Below are positions 46,442 through 55,862 of a stretch of 61,474 nt of DNA, piece after piece. Under the pieces are notes generated by a model that saw nothing but the letters and a program-made list of their open reading frames with translations, made no database searches and was not told where the DNA came from. Source of the DNA: Promethearchaeia archaeon (GTDB taxonomy: Archaea > Asgardarchaeota > Lokiarchaeia > Sigyniarchaeales > SOKP01); contig JAHQWL010000011.1 of assembly GCA_029856155.1 (NCBI GenBank), positions 1 through 61,474 of the forward strand, in the 5' to 3' direction. Position 1 is the stretch's first letter. Each line of letters begins with the position of its first letter. The position numbers were made by a program, and so were the translations under genes.

Positions 46442-47890
46442 TTATGTTTTCTTTTCCCAAAATACATTATCTTGTTTAATATTTCTAATTCTTGTTCTTT
46501 CTTTAAGCGCAGAAACCGCTTGAACTGCTTCTTTGATAGAATGAAAAACGGGTATATTTGCAAGTTCTAATGAGTCAATTATTAAAGAATATTTCGGAAT
46601 ATAGGGCATAAAACAAACAAGTGGTTTTCTTTTTGTTAACACAACATTAGCAATTCTTCTCCCTATTTGAAAAGATATATTCGGGGGATATGGAAGTATT
46701 AATAAAATAATACATTCAATTCTATCAATATCAGATAAAAATTTAACTACATTTTCAATATCAGTATCTAAAACTGACCCTGTTAAATCAATTGGATTGT
46801 TAAATGAAGCAATTTCTCTAGCAACAGGACTAGTTAATGATTTCAGTTCTTCTTTCTCTTTTTCTGTTAATTGTACGGCATTCAACCCATACTTTCTCAA
46901 CATATCACTTGCTATAACACCATGTCCTCCAGATCCAGAAACTATTACAACATTTCCAAATGTCACTACATTCTTACCAAATGGGTTTCTGCGATGTGAT
47001 AATACATCATAAACTTTGAGACATGTTAATAATTCTCTCTCAGAATGAGGTTGAATGACGTAATTTTGTCTCAGTGCATTGTAAATAATATTATAATTCC
47101 CAGCAAGACTTGCTGTATGAGATTTAGTTGCTATTTTTCCTTCCTTTGTCTTTCCTCCGTAAAATACTATGACGGTATCATCTGATTCTTTTGCTAATTG
47201 TGCAAATTTTTTTGCTTTACCCTCTTTAAAACCTTCTAAATAAAATGCAATATTAGAAGTTTCTTTGTCTACTTTACTAAAGTATTCTAACAACATCGAT
47301 TCATCTACTACCGCACGGTTACCTATAGAAACCGCAGTAGAGACACCTATATTTCTTTCCGCAAATTTCACAAAGAATTGATCGACCAAAAATCCTCCAC
47401 TTTGGCTTATTAGCGCTACAGAACCTTTTGGTGGTCTTGTGATGCGTTCTGTAGGTAGAAATATAGTATCAACAGTAGGAGGTGCATAAACACCAAGGCA
47501 ATTAGGACCTAGAACAGCAATATCATTATCAAATGCTATTTCTTCTAATTTTTTTTGACGATTTACACCTTCACCACCTACTTCAGCAAAGCCGCCTCCA
47601 ATTATTACACTTGCTGGGATACTTAAATCAGCACACTCTTGAATGTATCCTAATGTATCATCTGGGCCTACAGCAATAACTAAAAGATCAGGGATCTCGG
47701 GGAGTTTGTCTAGTCGTTCATATAACGCTACTCCCTCAACCTCACCCCCATTAGGATAAATACCATAAACCTTAACATTCATTTCAAATTCATTTTTTAA
47801 TAAAACAATTCTCCCCGGACTAAGAGGGTTCTTTTTTGAGACCCCAACAACTGCTATTGATTTTGGTTTAAAAAGCTTCTCTAAATTCAT
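46442..47890 (-). CDS. Acyl-CoA synthetase (NDP-forming), alpha subunit-like
   Basis: A 482-residue protein of the ADP-forming acetyl-CoA synthetase type, which makes ATP from acyl-CoA in archaea. The N-terminal CoA-binding domain (KSIAVVGVSKKNPLSPGRIVL, PNGGEVEGVALYERL) and the flavodoxin-like Succ-CoA ligase domains are present. The phospho-His loop is ATKSHTASLAG near residue 260. Length corresponds to an alpha subunit alone; no beta subunit (ATP-grasp) is next to it, so the partner must be elsewhere in the genome. Confidence 0.9.
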   Translation of the reverse strand: MNLEKLFKPKSIAVVGVSKKNPLSPGRIVLLKNEFEMNVKVYGIYPNGGEVEGVALYERLDKLPEIPDLLVIAVGPDDTLGYIQECADLSIPASVIIGGGFAEVGGEGVNRQKKLEEIAFDNDIAVLGPNCLGVYAPPTVDTIFLPTERITRPPKGSVALISQSGGFLVDQFFVKFAERNIGVSTAVSIGNRAVVDESMLLEYFSKVDKETSNIAFYLEGFKEGKAKKFAQLAKESDDTVIVFYGGKTKEGKIATKSHTASLAGNYNIIYNALRQNYVIQPHSERELLTCLKVYDVLSHRRNPFGKNVVTFGNVVIVSGSGGHGVIASDMLRKYGLNAVQLTEKEKEELKSLTSPVAREIASFNNPIDLTGSVLDTDIENVVKFLSDIDRIECIILLILPYPPNISFQIGRRIANVVLTKRKPLVCFMPYIPKYSLIIDSLELANIPVFHSIKEAVQAVSALKERTRIRNIKQDNVFWEKKT

Positions 47891-48087
47891 TCTTGACAGA
47901 ATTCAATAATGGTTTATATTAAATTATATTTTTTAAAAATTTAAATCATATTTATTTTTACCTTAGATTAGTAGAATTTTTTTTTTATTTCTTTACCATA
48001 TTCTTCAGCAGCTAAATCAGATGTAAAGAAAAAGATTTAGTTCAATGAAAAATCGTTAGAAATTTTAATTTGCAATTTTGCTAAATA

Positions 48088-48122
48088 TTTATTAAGAAGT
48101 AAGGAGAAATACTATTATTTAA
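48088..48122 (+). promoter_or_regulatory. Conserved promoter of first GPH symporter
   Basis: The segment TTTATTAAGAAnnAAGGAGA followed by AATAnTA and then TATTTAAA-like sequence recurs at 49664 in front of the second symporter. It ends about 20 bases before the ATG, the distance of a TATA box for a nearly leaderless transcript; the purine-rich AAGGAGA is at the BRE position, too far to be a ribosome site. Confidence 0.5.
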
Positions 48123-48142
48123 ACATTATTTTGTGATTTTTT

Positions 48143-49555
48143 ATGGTTAAAGAAGATTTAAATTTAGAACGAACTAAATTTTCATATAAACGAGCCGCAG
48201 CATACGGAATTGGACAATTATCAGACATTGCATCATATCAAGCATTTACATTTCTCACATTTACATTTTATTTTGCAGTGGTTGGTATCGATATTCTGTG
48301 GATATCGATTGGATTTATAATATGGTCAATTTGGAATAGTTTTAATGATACATTTATAGGATATCTTTCAGATCGAACTCACACTAAATGGGGCCGACGA
48401 TTTCCATGGATAATGATTTCATTGTTTCCTCTCGCAATAATAATGATTTTATTATATACACCACCGATTAGTTTGGGTATTACTAATCTTGTAGTAAATT
48501 TCATATATTTTCTCTCCATCATCATAATTTTCGAATTATTTTTTACAATGTATGATATCAATTATACGTCTTTATATCCCGAAATCTTTCTTACTGGGGA
48601 AGAAAGAACAAAAGGTAATAATGTTAGACAGTTATTTGCTATATTTGGATTAATTACTGCTTTTATTATGCCCGGAATATTTATTTCTAGTTATACTAGT
48701 CCAAAACCTGGAGAATATCCACTCTATGGAATAATTGTAGCATTAGTAGTAGTTATTGCAGGACTACTCTTTTTAAAGGTATCTCCTAAAGAAAGAGTTG
48801 AATTTCAAAAAGATTACAAAAAAGCACCTTCATTTTTTAATACTCTGAAGTATTGCGTTAAAAGTAAAAGTTTCATGAGATATATTCCTGCCGAAATCGC
48901 AAATTGGTTTGTTTATGGGATGTTACCTGTAATAGTGCCTTTATATGGTGAATTTATATTGGGATTTGTAGATCCTCTAATGATTTCTTTATTACTATTG
49001 GCAACATTTTTATCAGCAGCTCTTTTTATGACTTTCTTATGGAAACCGTTAGTCCAAAAAATAGGTCCAAGAAAATCTTGGTTAATATCAATGAGTATCT
49101 GGATTTTAACTCTTTCTCCATTATTTTTCCTAAATTCAACTATGCCATTTTTAGAAGTTATCGCATATATCGTTTTTTTCCTTATAGGAATTGGCTTATC
49201 CGGTTCCCTATACATCATTGATATAATTATAGCAGATATTATTGATGAGGATGAAGTAAATACAGGTGCACGTAGAGAAGGTGGTTATTATGGAATAAAT
49301 ATTTTCTTTCAACGATTTGCTACTGTTTTTGTATTTCTTATTATCGGACCCGTATTTTTAATATCTGAGTGGGGACAATTTAATCCAATCAATATTCCAG
49401 AATTTGGTCTACGTAGTTTAATGTTTATTTTTCCAACAATAGCTTTACTGATTGCTATCATAGCTATATTCTTTTATCCTTTAGATGGTGAGAAACTAAA
49501 ACAAGTAAAAGAACAAAGAGAGGAAATTCATCAAGAAAAAAAATTACAGATATAA
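48143..49555 (+). CDS. GPH family sugar:cation symporter (MelB-like), copy 1
   Basis: A 470-residue, 12-helix carrier of the glycoside-pentoside-hexuronide group. The helix 2 signature IIWSIWNSFNDTFIGYLSDRTHTKWGRRFPWI (near residues 60-91) and the pattern of polar residues in helices match MelB and XylP-type carriers. The second-half RREGGYYGINIFFQRF loop near 372 is also typical. It is a tandem duplicate of the next gene. These proteins import oligosaccharides or glycosides with Na+ or H+. The lacZ gene nearby makes a galactoside cargo plausible. Confidence 0.93.
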   Translation: MVKEDLNLERTKFSYKRAAAYGIGQLSDIASYQAFTFLTFTFYFAVVGIDILWISIGFIIWSIWNSFNDTFIGYLSDRTHTKWGRRFPWIMISLFPLAIIMILLYTPPISLGITNLVVNFIYFLSIIIIFELFFTMYDINYTSLYPEIFLTGEERTKGNNVRQLFAIFGLITAFIMPGIFISSYTSPKPGEYPLYGIIVALVVVIAGLLFLKVSPKERVEFQKDYKKAPSFFNTLKYCVKSKSFMRYIPAEIANWFVYGMLPVIVPLYGEFILGFVDPLMISLLLLATFLSAALFMTFLWKPLVQKIGPRKSWLISMSIWILTLSPLFFLNSTMPFLEVIAYIVFFLIGIGLSGSLYIIDIIIADIIDEDEVNTGARREGGYYGINIFFQRFATVFVFLIIGPVFLISEWGQFNPINIPEFGLRSLMFIFPTIALLIAIIAIFFYPLDGEKLKQVKEQREEIHQEKKLQI

Positions 49556-49663
49556 ATTCTTAATATATCCTTTTTTTTTAAGACTTTAAATTTAAACACT
49601 TCTATAATAAATATTATTAAGATTGATTCTAAATTTCTCTCTTAATGTTTCTTTAATTAAATC

Positions 49664-49710
49664 TTTATTAAGAAAAAAGGAGAAATATTATCAATTTAAA
49701 ATTTAAAAAC
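49664..49710 (+). promoter_or_regulatory. Conserved promoter of second GPH symporter
   Basis: A close copy of the element at 48088, TTTATTAAGAA, then AAAAGGAGAAATA and AT-rich TATA-like sequence, but placed 30 bases further from the start codon. The match shows that the duplication included the promoter. Confidence 0.5.
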
Positions 49711-49738
49711 TTTAAAAAAAAAAGAATATGGGATAATT

Positions 49739-51148
49739 ATGAGTGATGACCGAAATGAAGAGAAGGAAAAATTTAAATTAAAAGTAGCGTTAAAGTTTGG
49801 AACAGCTCAACTTTCGGACGTAGTATCATATCAAACTTTCTTTTTCTGGATATTTACATTCTATTATACAATTGTAATCAGGGATTCTGTTCTTATTGCG
49901 ATTGGTTTTATAATATGGTCTGTGTGGAATGCTTTAAATGATCCACTTCTTGGTTATTTATCAGATCGAACTCATACTAAATATGGGCGTAGAGTTCCCT
50001 GGATTATGGTTGCTATTATACCGTTATCAATTATTATGTTCCTATTGTTTTTTCCTCCTATAACATATGGAATAAGTTCCCAAATAACCAATTTTATTTA
50101 CTTTTTCATTATAATAATCATCTTTGAAGGATTTTACACGATGTTTTCATTGAATCAAACAAGTTTATTTCCTGAGCAGTTCATTGAGAAAGATGTAAGA
50201 GAAAAAGTTAATACTGTAAAGCAAACGTATTCTGTATTGGGGTTAATAGTTGCTGCTCTTTTACCTACTCTGTTTATGGATGATCCCATGGTTCCAGAAG
50301 CATTACCTAATTGGGCAATCTTTGGAATTGTCTTAGCCATAATCACATTTATTTTTGGATTTATTTTTATAAAGTGGGGTGCTAAGGAGAAAATGGAATT
50401 CAAAGAAGATTATAAAGAAGCGCCACATTTCTTTGAATCTATTAAACTTTGTGTCAGAAGTAAAAGCTTTAGATGGTATATTCCAGCAGAAATAGCCAAT
50501 TGGTTCGTTTATGGTATGCTTCCAACCATAATCCCTCTTTACGGAAGATATGTTCTTAACATTGAAGCAGAATCATTCCTTTTATCTGTATTACTTGGAA
50601 TCGGATTTATTTCAGCAGCAGTCTTCATTAATTTTTGGAGATGGGTTTCTAAAAAAATGGGCCCAAGAAAAGCATGGATGTGCTCTTTAACGGCTTGGAT
50701 ATTTACTTTATTACCATTATTATTCATTAATAATTTTATTCAGGGATTAGTTGTTTTCTTTTTCATAGGAATTGGATTAGCTGGCTCAATGATACTTATA
50801 GATTTAATAGTTTCTGATATTATCGATGAGGAAGAAGTAAAGACAGGAATCAGAAGAGAGGGTGCTTACTATGGTGTCAATGCTCTCTTTTTACGATTTT
50901 CCACCGTTTTCGTTTTTATCGCAATTGGTTTTGTGTTTTCCGGTTTTGGCTGGGAAGAATATGATCCATTAATTAACGATCCTTCAGCACTAGTGATAGC
51001 TTTGAAAATATTAATATTTGTACTTCCAGCTATAGCTTTGACAATTGCAATATTATCTTTAAGTAAATATCCATTAGATGGGGAAAGATTAAAAGAGGTC
51101 AAAGAAAAATTAAAAGAAATTCATGAGCAAAAGAAATCTAAAGTATAA
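49739..51148 (+). CDS. GPH family sugar:cation symporter (MelB-like), copy 2
   Basis: A 469-residue 12-helix carrier closely similar in length and order to the one before it. The same signature occurs as WSVWNALNDPLLGYLSDRTHTKYGRRVPW, and the second-half loop as RREGAYYGVNALFLRF. The hydrophobic cores are alike but loop residues differ widely, suggesting an old duplication and different cargo. It converges on the aminotransferase gene (11 bases between stops). Confidence 0.93.
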   Translation: MSDDRNEEKEKFKLKVALKFGTAQLSDVVSYQTFFFWIFTFYYTIVIRDSVLIAIGFIIWSVWNALNDPLLGYLSDRTHTKYGRRVPWIMVAIIPLSIIMFLLFFPPITYGISSQITNFIYFFIIIIIFEGFYTMFSLNQTSLFPEQFIEKDVREKVNTVKQTYSVLGLIVAALLPTLFMDDPMVPEALPNWAIFGIVLAIITFIFGFIFIKWGAKEKMEFKEDYKEAPHFFESIKLCVRSKSFRWYIPAEIANWFVYGMLPTIIPLYGRYVLNIEAESFLLSVLLGIGFISAAVFINFWRWVSKKMGPRKAWMCSLTAWIFTLLPLLFINNFIQGLVVFFFIGIGLAGSMILIDLIVSDIIDEEEVKTGIRREGAYYGVNALFLRFSTVFVFIAIGFVFSGFGWEEYDPLINDPSALVIALKILIFVLPAIALTIAILSLSKYPLDGERLKEVKEKLKEIHEQKKSKV

Positions 51149-51159
51149 CTATATTATTT

Positions 51160-52467
51160 TTATTTTATTTTTTTTAAATTTAAGATTCCTAATCTAATTC
51201 TTGTTAAAATTTCTTCAATTTCTTCTTTCTTTACTATCAAGGGTGGCATGATAATATGAGTATCTTTCTTATTGGCACAATAATTAAGTAAGACGCCTTC
51301 CTTTATTATGGAAAGCATACCTAACTGGCTATCGTCTTCATTATGAAATTCTAAACCCCACATAAGTCCTCTACCTCTTGCTTCTTTAATAAGATCTGAA
51401 AGATCCTCTGCAATCTCTTCTAAACCTTTACCAAATAAAATACCCATTTCTTTAACGTGATCCAAAAATTTCGGATCAGATTGTATTTCCAACATCTCAA
51501 AAGCAATAGCACATCCTAAATCTGAACCTCCTGTGGTTGAAATATGGATAAATGGATCTTCTTTGTAAACTGCTTTTTCTATAAATGGTTTATAGCTACA
51601 AGTTGATAAAGGATATACACCAGAGCTCATTCCTTTTCCACAAACTATAAAATCTGGCACTACTTTTTCATTCGGATACAATCCACCATAAATTGCCCAG
51701 AAAACACCTGTTCGTCCTAATCCTGCTTGAACCTCGTCATTTATCATCATTACACCTTTATCATCGCAAATTTCTCGAACTTCAGCATAATAGCCTTCTG
51801 GAGCAATCAACACACCACCACTTGCTGGAATTGTTTCTAAAATAACGCATGCAATATCTTCTGTTACAGCTTTTCGCATAGCATCTATGTCTCCATAAGG
51901 AATTTGTTTAAATTCGGGAAAATTCCAGAGGAAAGGATCTTTAAAGTCAGGATCTCCTGTCAATAGAGCATAGCCTGTGTGACCATGATACCCTCCAACT
52001 GCGGAGATACATCCCTTTCTTTTAGTATAGGCCCTTGAAAATTTAATAGCCGTATCTATTGCTTCACCTCCACTCACTCCAAAAGTAGTTTTAGTTATAT
52101 CTCCAGGCATTAAATCTGCTAATTTTTTTCCTAATAATGCTCTCCATTCTGATAAAAGTAAATGGTCGCCTAAATCTAATCCTCCATCTAAAGCATCCTT
52201 GAGACGTTGGATGATCTTTGGATTTCTATGTCCTAGATTAAATACACCCCCGGAAGATCGACAATTGAGCAATTCTAATGGTGGTGTTCCTGGTTTTAAT
52301 CCTTCTAATGTTTTTAAACGAATTCCATCTCTTTCTCCAGGAATTACACCTAACCCAAATCCTTTAAACATCCGGACCTTAGGACCATTTACATGCTTTG
52401 AGTATAATTTTAGTAGTTCCTTCTGAGGTAAGGAACCTATAAATTTCTTATGAGGATTATTATTCAT
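51160..52467 (-). CDS. Class III aminotransferase (PLP-dependent)
   Basis: A 435-residue transaminase of the omega-amino acid or ornithine/4-aminobutyrate class. The PLP Asp lies in NDEVQAGLGRTGVFW near residue 240 and the Schiff-base Lys in VCGKGMSSGVYPLS near 275-282. GGEAID near 130 and GYHGHTGYALL near 157 bind phosphate and ring. An unusual point is the C-terminal TRIRLGILNLKK end and the SPGxxPGE start VIPGERDG. No adjoining pathway partner is visible. Substrate unknown. Confidence 0.93.
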   Translation of the reverse strand: MNNNPHKKFIGSLPQKELLKLYSKHVNGPKVRMFKGFGLGVIPGERDGIRLKTLEGLKPGTPPLELLNCRSSGGVFNLGHRNPKIIQRLKDALDGGLDLGDHLLLSEWRALLGKKLADLMPGDITKTTFGVSGGEAIDTAIKFSRAYTKRKGCISAVGGYHGHTGYALLTGDPDFKDPFLWNFPEFKQIPYGDIDAMRKAVTEDIACVILETIPASGGVLIAPEGYYAEVREICDDKGVMMINDEVQAGLGRTGVFWAIYGGLYPNEKVVPDFIVCGKGMSSGVYPLSTCSYKPFIEKAVYKEDPFIHISTTGGSDLGCAIAFEMLEIQSDPKFLDHVKEMGILFGKGLEEIAEDLSDLIKEARGRGLMWGLEFHNEDDSQLGMLSIIKEGVLLNYCANKKDTHIIMPPLIVKKEEIEEILTRIRLGILNLKKIK

Positions 52468-52605
52468 AATTGTTATTTAGAATGTAAGAATCTTTTAAAA
52501 TTTTAGAACATTTTTTTCATACTCCAATAATTACTTATTTTTCTTTATGCCTTATTACAAAATTTCAAAAATTGAATAATAAAGCAAATTTAGATTAAAC
52601 TTTAG

Positions 52606-52631
52606 TAGAAAAGAAAAAAGGAAAATTAAAA
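52606..52631. repeat. 26-bp direct repeat, left copy
   Basis: The sequence TAGAAAAGAAAAAAGGAAAA followed by TTAAAA is identical to that at 54756-54781, 2.15 kb away, so the two copies bracket the secreted repeat protein gene. The sequence is simple and purine-rich, so chance or a common terminator or leader element is possible. The rest of this 261-base gap (52468-52728) has no gene. Confidence 0.55.
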
Positions 52632-52728
52632 TAATAGCTTAGAAATTATAATTCCTTTGAGGTACATAAAAGTTATATAATTTATTTGTGTTATTTTTAT
52701 TCAAACATTATTTTGGAGAATAAAAAAA

Positions 52729-54633
52729 ATGAAATTCAATTTAACTAAAGCAAATATCTCTACTCTCATAGGGATTTTACTAGTAGTAACAATAATTTCA
52801 AGCAATTTGCTTTTTTGTTTATCTATTAATGGAGATAAAGTGGTTTTTCAAGGTATTAAGACAAGTCAATCAATTCAATCGACAAACGGTATTCCTATAG
52901 GGAAGACTAATGATGATGAAACAAACCCTTTAATCTGTATTGATGGATATGGGGGAGCATTTATAACTTGGGCTAAATATAATGGCGCCGTTGATTTTTC
53001 TGGTCAGTGTGTTGATCCAAATGGAAATGAACAATGGGTAGAAAATGGTATAGATTTAGATTTAGGCATACCAAGATATCCGAAATTAATAAGTGATGGG
53101 CTCGGGGGTTTTATTTTAGTATGGGATCATTATGTTATAGGAGAACCTGAAATTTATGGGATGCGTTTTAATTCGAGTGGATCCAAACTATGGCCTGGTT
53201 TTGGTGTTGATATCTCTAGTGTTAATGAAGGTCTAGGTGGAGTAGTTGATCCTCATAAAAAACAAGTATGCGGTGATAGTAGTGGTGGAGTTATTGTGAC
53301 TTGGAAGGATTCGAGAGGTGGATTACTTTACCATATTTATACCCAAAGAGTTAATTCAACTGGAGATGTCCAATGGACTACGGATGGTGTTCATATCTGT
53401 GTTGGTGGTACACTTCCAGATGACATTACAAGCTGTAGCGACGGAGAAGGCGGTGCAATAATTGGGTGGTATGATCAAAGATCAGATGATGGTAATATTT
53501 ATGCTCAAAGAATTAATTCAACTGGAGATGTCCAATGGACAACTAATGGCAAAGACGTATGCTCTTATATTAGAATGCAGCACTCAACTCAGATGTGCAG
53601 TGATGGCAATAAAGGTGCAATCATTGCCTGGCATGATTATAGACATACTTCCATTGAAAGTATTTATGCCCAAAGGATCAATTCAACGGGAGATAAACAA
53701 TGGGCTGAATTTGGAATTGAGATTTGTAAATCAGAATCTTATATAGATGACATTAAAATTATCAATGATGATTCCGAAGGGGCAATAATCACATGGCGTG
53801 ATAATAGGTATGGTTCTGGCGATATATTTGCTCAAAGGGTCAATTCCAGTGGAGATTTATTATGGACTACTAATGGGTCAGCTATCTGTACTGCAGCTGA
53901 AAACCAAAGGTTACCTCAAATTTGTAGCGATGGAGCTGGTGGCGCAATCATAACATGGCAAGATGAAAGTACAGACGACGGTGATATCTATGCTCAAAGA
54001 ATTAATTCCAGTGGAGATTTGCAATGGGCTACTAATGGTATTCCCATATGTAGAGCATTTTACAGACAAGAAGAACCAAGTATTTGTTCTGATGACCAAG
54101 GAGGTGCAATCATAACTTGGCAGGACATAAGAAGCGAAACGGATAATGATGTCTATGCACAAAGAGTCACATCTAATGGAACTGCTCTATGGTCCATTGA
54201 AAATGATATTCCAACCTCAAATCATCCTGATGACATGTTTTTAATAGGAAATTCTTCTGCAATAATAAATTGGACATTAACCGATGATGATGGATTTGGT
54301 AATTATCGTGTATTTGAAAATAATAATGGTGGCACACCTATTATATTGACTGATTGGACAGGTTGGTATAATAATACTCCTATAGTAGCTCCAATTGATA
54401 GTTCTATTGCGGGAATCTATAATTATACAATTGAATACTATGATAATGAATATACAAACGGTCTTCCTGATTCTGTTATAGTTACTATTAATGCAACCTC
54501 GGATGGAAATGGAAATGGAAATGGAGGCGAACCAGCTATTCCCTTTGGAAATTTCTATTTACCATTTGGATTCTTTACAATAATTTCAATAATTATTGTT
54601 AAAAAACGTAGAATTTTATCTAAATCTAAATGA
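52729..54633 (+). CDS. Secreted, membrane-anchored repeat protein (beta-propeller-like)
   Basis: A 634-residue surface protein. Residues 1-36 form a signal sequence (SLIGILLVV-type core near 13-30). From about residue 60 to 485 there are roughly seven or eight repeats of about 50 residues with the pattern DGxGGAIIxWxDxRxxxxDIYAQRINSxGDxQWxTNGxxIC, one beta-propeller blade each. Then a polar linker with an Ig-like piece (485-600), a GNGNGNGGE spacer, and a C-terminal helix with RRILSKSK tail that anchors it. The repeats resemble those in many archaeal surface proteins; its ligand is not known. It is transcribed alone. Confidence 0.85.
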   Translation: MKFNLTKANISTLIGILLVVTIISSNLLFCLSINGDKVVFQGIKTSQSIQSTNGIPIGKTNDDETNPLICIDGYGGAFITWAKYNGAVDFSGQCVDPNGNEQWVENGIDLDLGIPRYPKLISDGLGGFILVWDHYVIGEPEIYGMRFNSSGSKLWPGFGVDISSVNEGLGGVVDPHKKQVCGDSSGGVIVTWKDSRGGLLYHIYTQRVNSTGDVQWTTDGVHICVGGTLPDDITSCSDGEGGAIIGWYDQRSDDGNIYAQRINSTGDVQWTTNGKDVCSYIRMQHSTQMCSDGNKGAIIAWHDYRHTSIESIYAQRINSTGDKQWAEFGIEICKSESYIDDIKIINDDSEGAIITWRDNRYGSGDIFAQRVNSSGDLLWTTNGSAICTAAENQRLPQICSDGAGGAIITWQDESTDDGDIYAQRINSSGDLQWATNGIPICRAFYRQEEPSICSDDQGGAIITWQDIRSETDNDVYAQRVTSNGTALWSIENDIPTSNHPDDMFLIGNSSAIINWTLTDDDGFGNYRVFENNNGGTPIILTDWTGWYNNTPIVAPIDSSIAGIYNYTIEYYDNEYTNGLPDSVIVTINATSDGNGNGNGGEPAIPFGNFYLPFGFFTIISIIIVKKRRILSKSK

Positions 54634-54755
54634 AGATATCATCAAAATTAATCTCTAAATCTTTTTTTCATTTTATTATTCTTTAAACTTAATTCTAATT
54701 AGCTTATTGAAATAATATCGAATTATTTCATCTAATATTTTAGATGAAGCCTTAA

Positions 54756-54781
54756 TAGAAAAGAAAAAAGGAAAATTAAAA
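54756..54781. repeat. 26-bp direct repeat, right copy
   Basis: Identical to 52606-52631. On the minus strand it is a pyrimidine-rich stretch beginning just eight bases after the stop of the coiled-coil gene at 54789, where archaeal terminators would be T-rich, so in this place it may end that gene's transcript. Confidence 0.5.
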
Positions 54782-54788
54782 AAATCAC

Positions 54789-55658
54789 TTAAAATTCATA
54801 GCCACACTTTTTACATACATGCTTTTTGGCGTACATAGGGATGTGACCAACATATGAGAGAACTTTACCTTTATCTTCCACTGTTTTAATGTCACTACCT
54901 ACAGCCCCGCACATCGGACACGTAATTCGTTCATCACTCGCGAAACCTCCTGCACCTATGTCTGGGGGTTTTAATTCATCGAGTTCAGATTCAACTTCAG
55001 TAAGGTGTGCTGTTGTAGATTCTAGTACTTGTTCTTTTTCTGAGACTTGATCAGTTAAATCTTGAACTTGAGTATCTCTTTGCAAAAGTGTATTATTCAA
55101 TTCACTTAATTGAGAATTTAATTGAGTAATCTCACCTTGAGAGGTTGTAAGTTTAGAATTAAGTTCATCAACTTGAGAATTTAGACTATTTATTTCTTCT
55201 TCTTTAGCTGATATTGTATCATTAGCATCATTTAATTCTGCTTCTAAGCTTGAATATTTTTCTTTAAAAGGCTCTAATTCAGAAATTTTTGCTTCTTTTA
55301 AGGTTAAATTATTTTCAAGATCATTAGTTTTAGTGTTAAATTCTGCCAATTCTGTTTTAAGGTTATTATTTTCAGTATTCAAATCTCTAATTATATCTTG
55401 ATCATCCGTTTTAGTCTTTTCTAGATCAGCTTTAGCTTCTGTCAAGGTATTTTCTGATTGTTCAAGTTTACTTTGAGTTTCATCAAGCTCATTCATAGTA
55501 TCGGCAAGTTTATCTTTTGTTTCAGCGAGTTCTTTTTTGGTATCAGTTAATTGCTTTTCTAAATCATTTACTTTGGCTCTTAGATCAAGTAAGAATTTGC
55601 CTTCAACTGACATTTTCTTATCGGGTTTTTCCTCTGCCCTTGCCCAGTCTATTGACAA
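54789..55658 (-). CDS. Coiled-coil protein with C-terminal zinc ribbon
   Basis: A 289-residue protein. Residues 20-235 form an almost unbroken coiled coil (VNDLEKQLTDTKKELAETKDKL, EEEINSLNSQVDELNSKLTTS and similar heptads). The last 55 residues hold a zinc ribbon, CPMCGAVGSD...CKKCGYEF, with about 35 residues between the pairs. There is no membrane segment. It resembles structural or vesicle-tether-like proteins in outline only; no function is assigned. Confidence 0.8.
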   Translation of the reverse strand: MSIDWARAEEKPDKKMSVEGKFLLDLRAKVNDLEKQLTDTKKELAETKDKLADTMNELDETQSKLEQSENTLTEAKADLEKTKTDDQDIIRDLNTENNNLKTELAEFNTKTNDLENNLTLKEAKISELEPFKEKYSSLEAELNDANDTISAKEEEINSLNSQVDELNSKLTTSQGEITQLNSQLSELNNTLLQRDTQVQDLTDQVSEKEQVLESTTAHLTEVESELDELKPPDIGAGGFASDERITCPMCGAVGSDIKTVEDKGKVLSYVGHIPMYAKKHVCKKCGYEF

Positions 55659-55862
55659 TTTTATTTCACCTTATTCAATTTTTTTGTATTTTGAATTGAT
55701 TTTATGAATTTAATTTTTTAATAATATATAAATCATAGTGTATTAAGTTTTTAATTATTTTTACTTTTAGAATTCAATTTCCAAATTTAAATATTATGAT
55801 TTAATTATTTTCGAAATTATAATATAATATAAAGAAATCAAAATTAAAATTTAATTAGCTCA

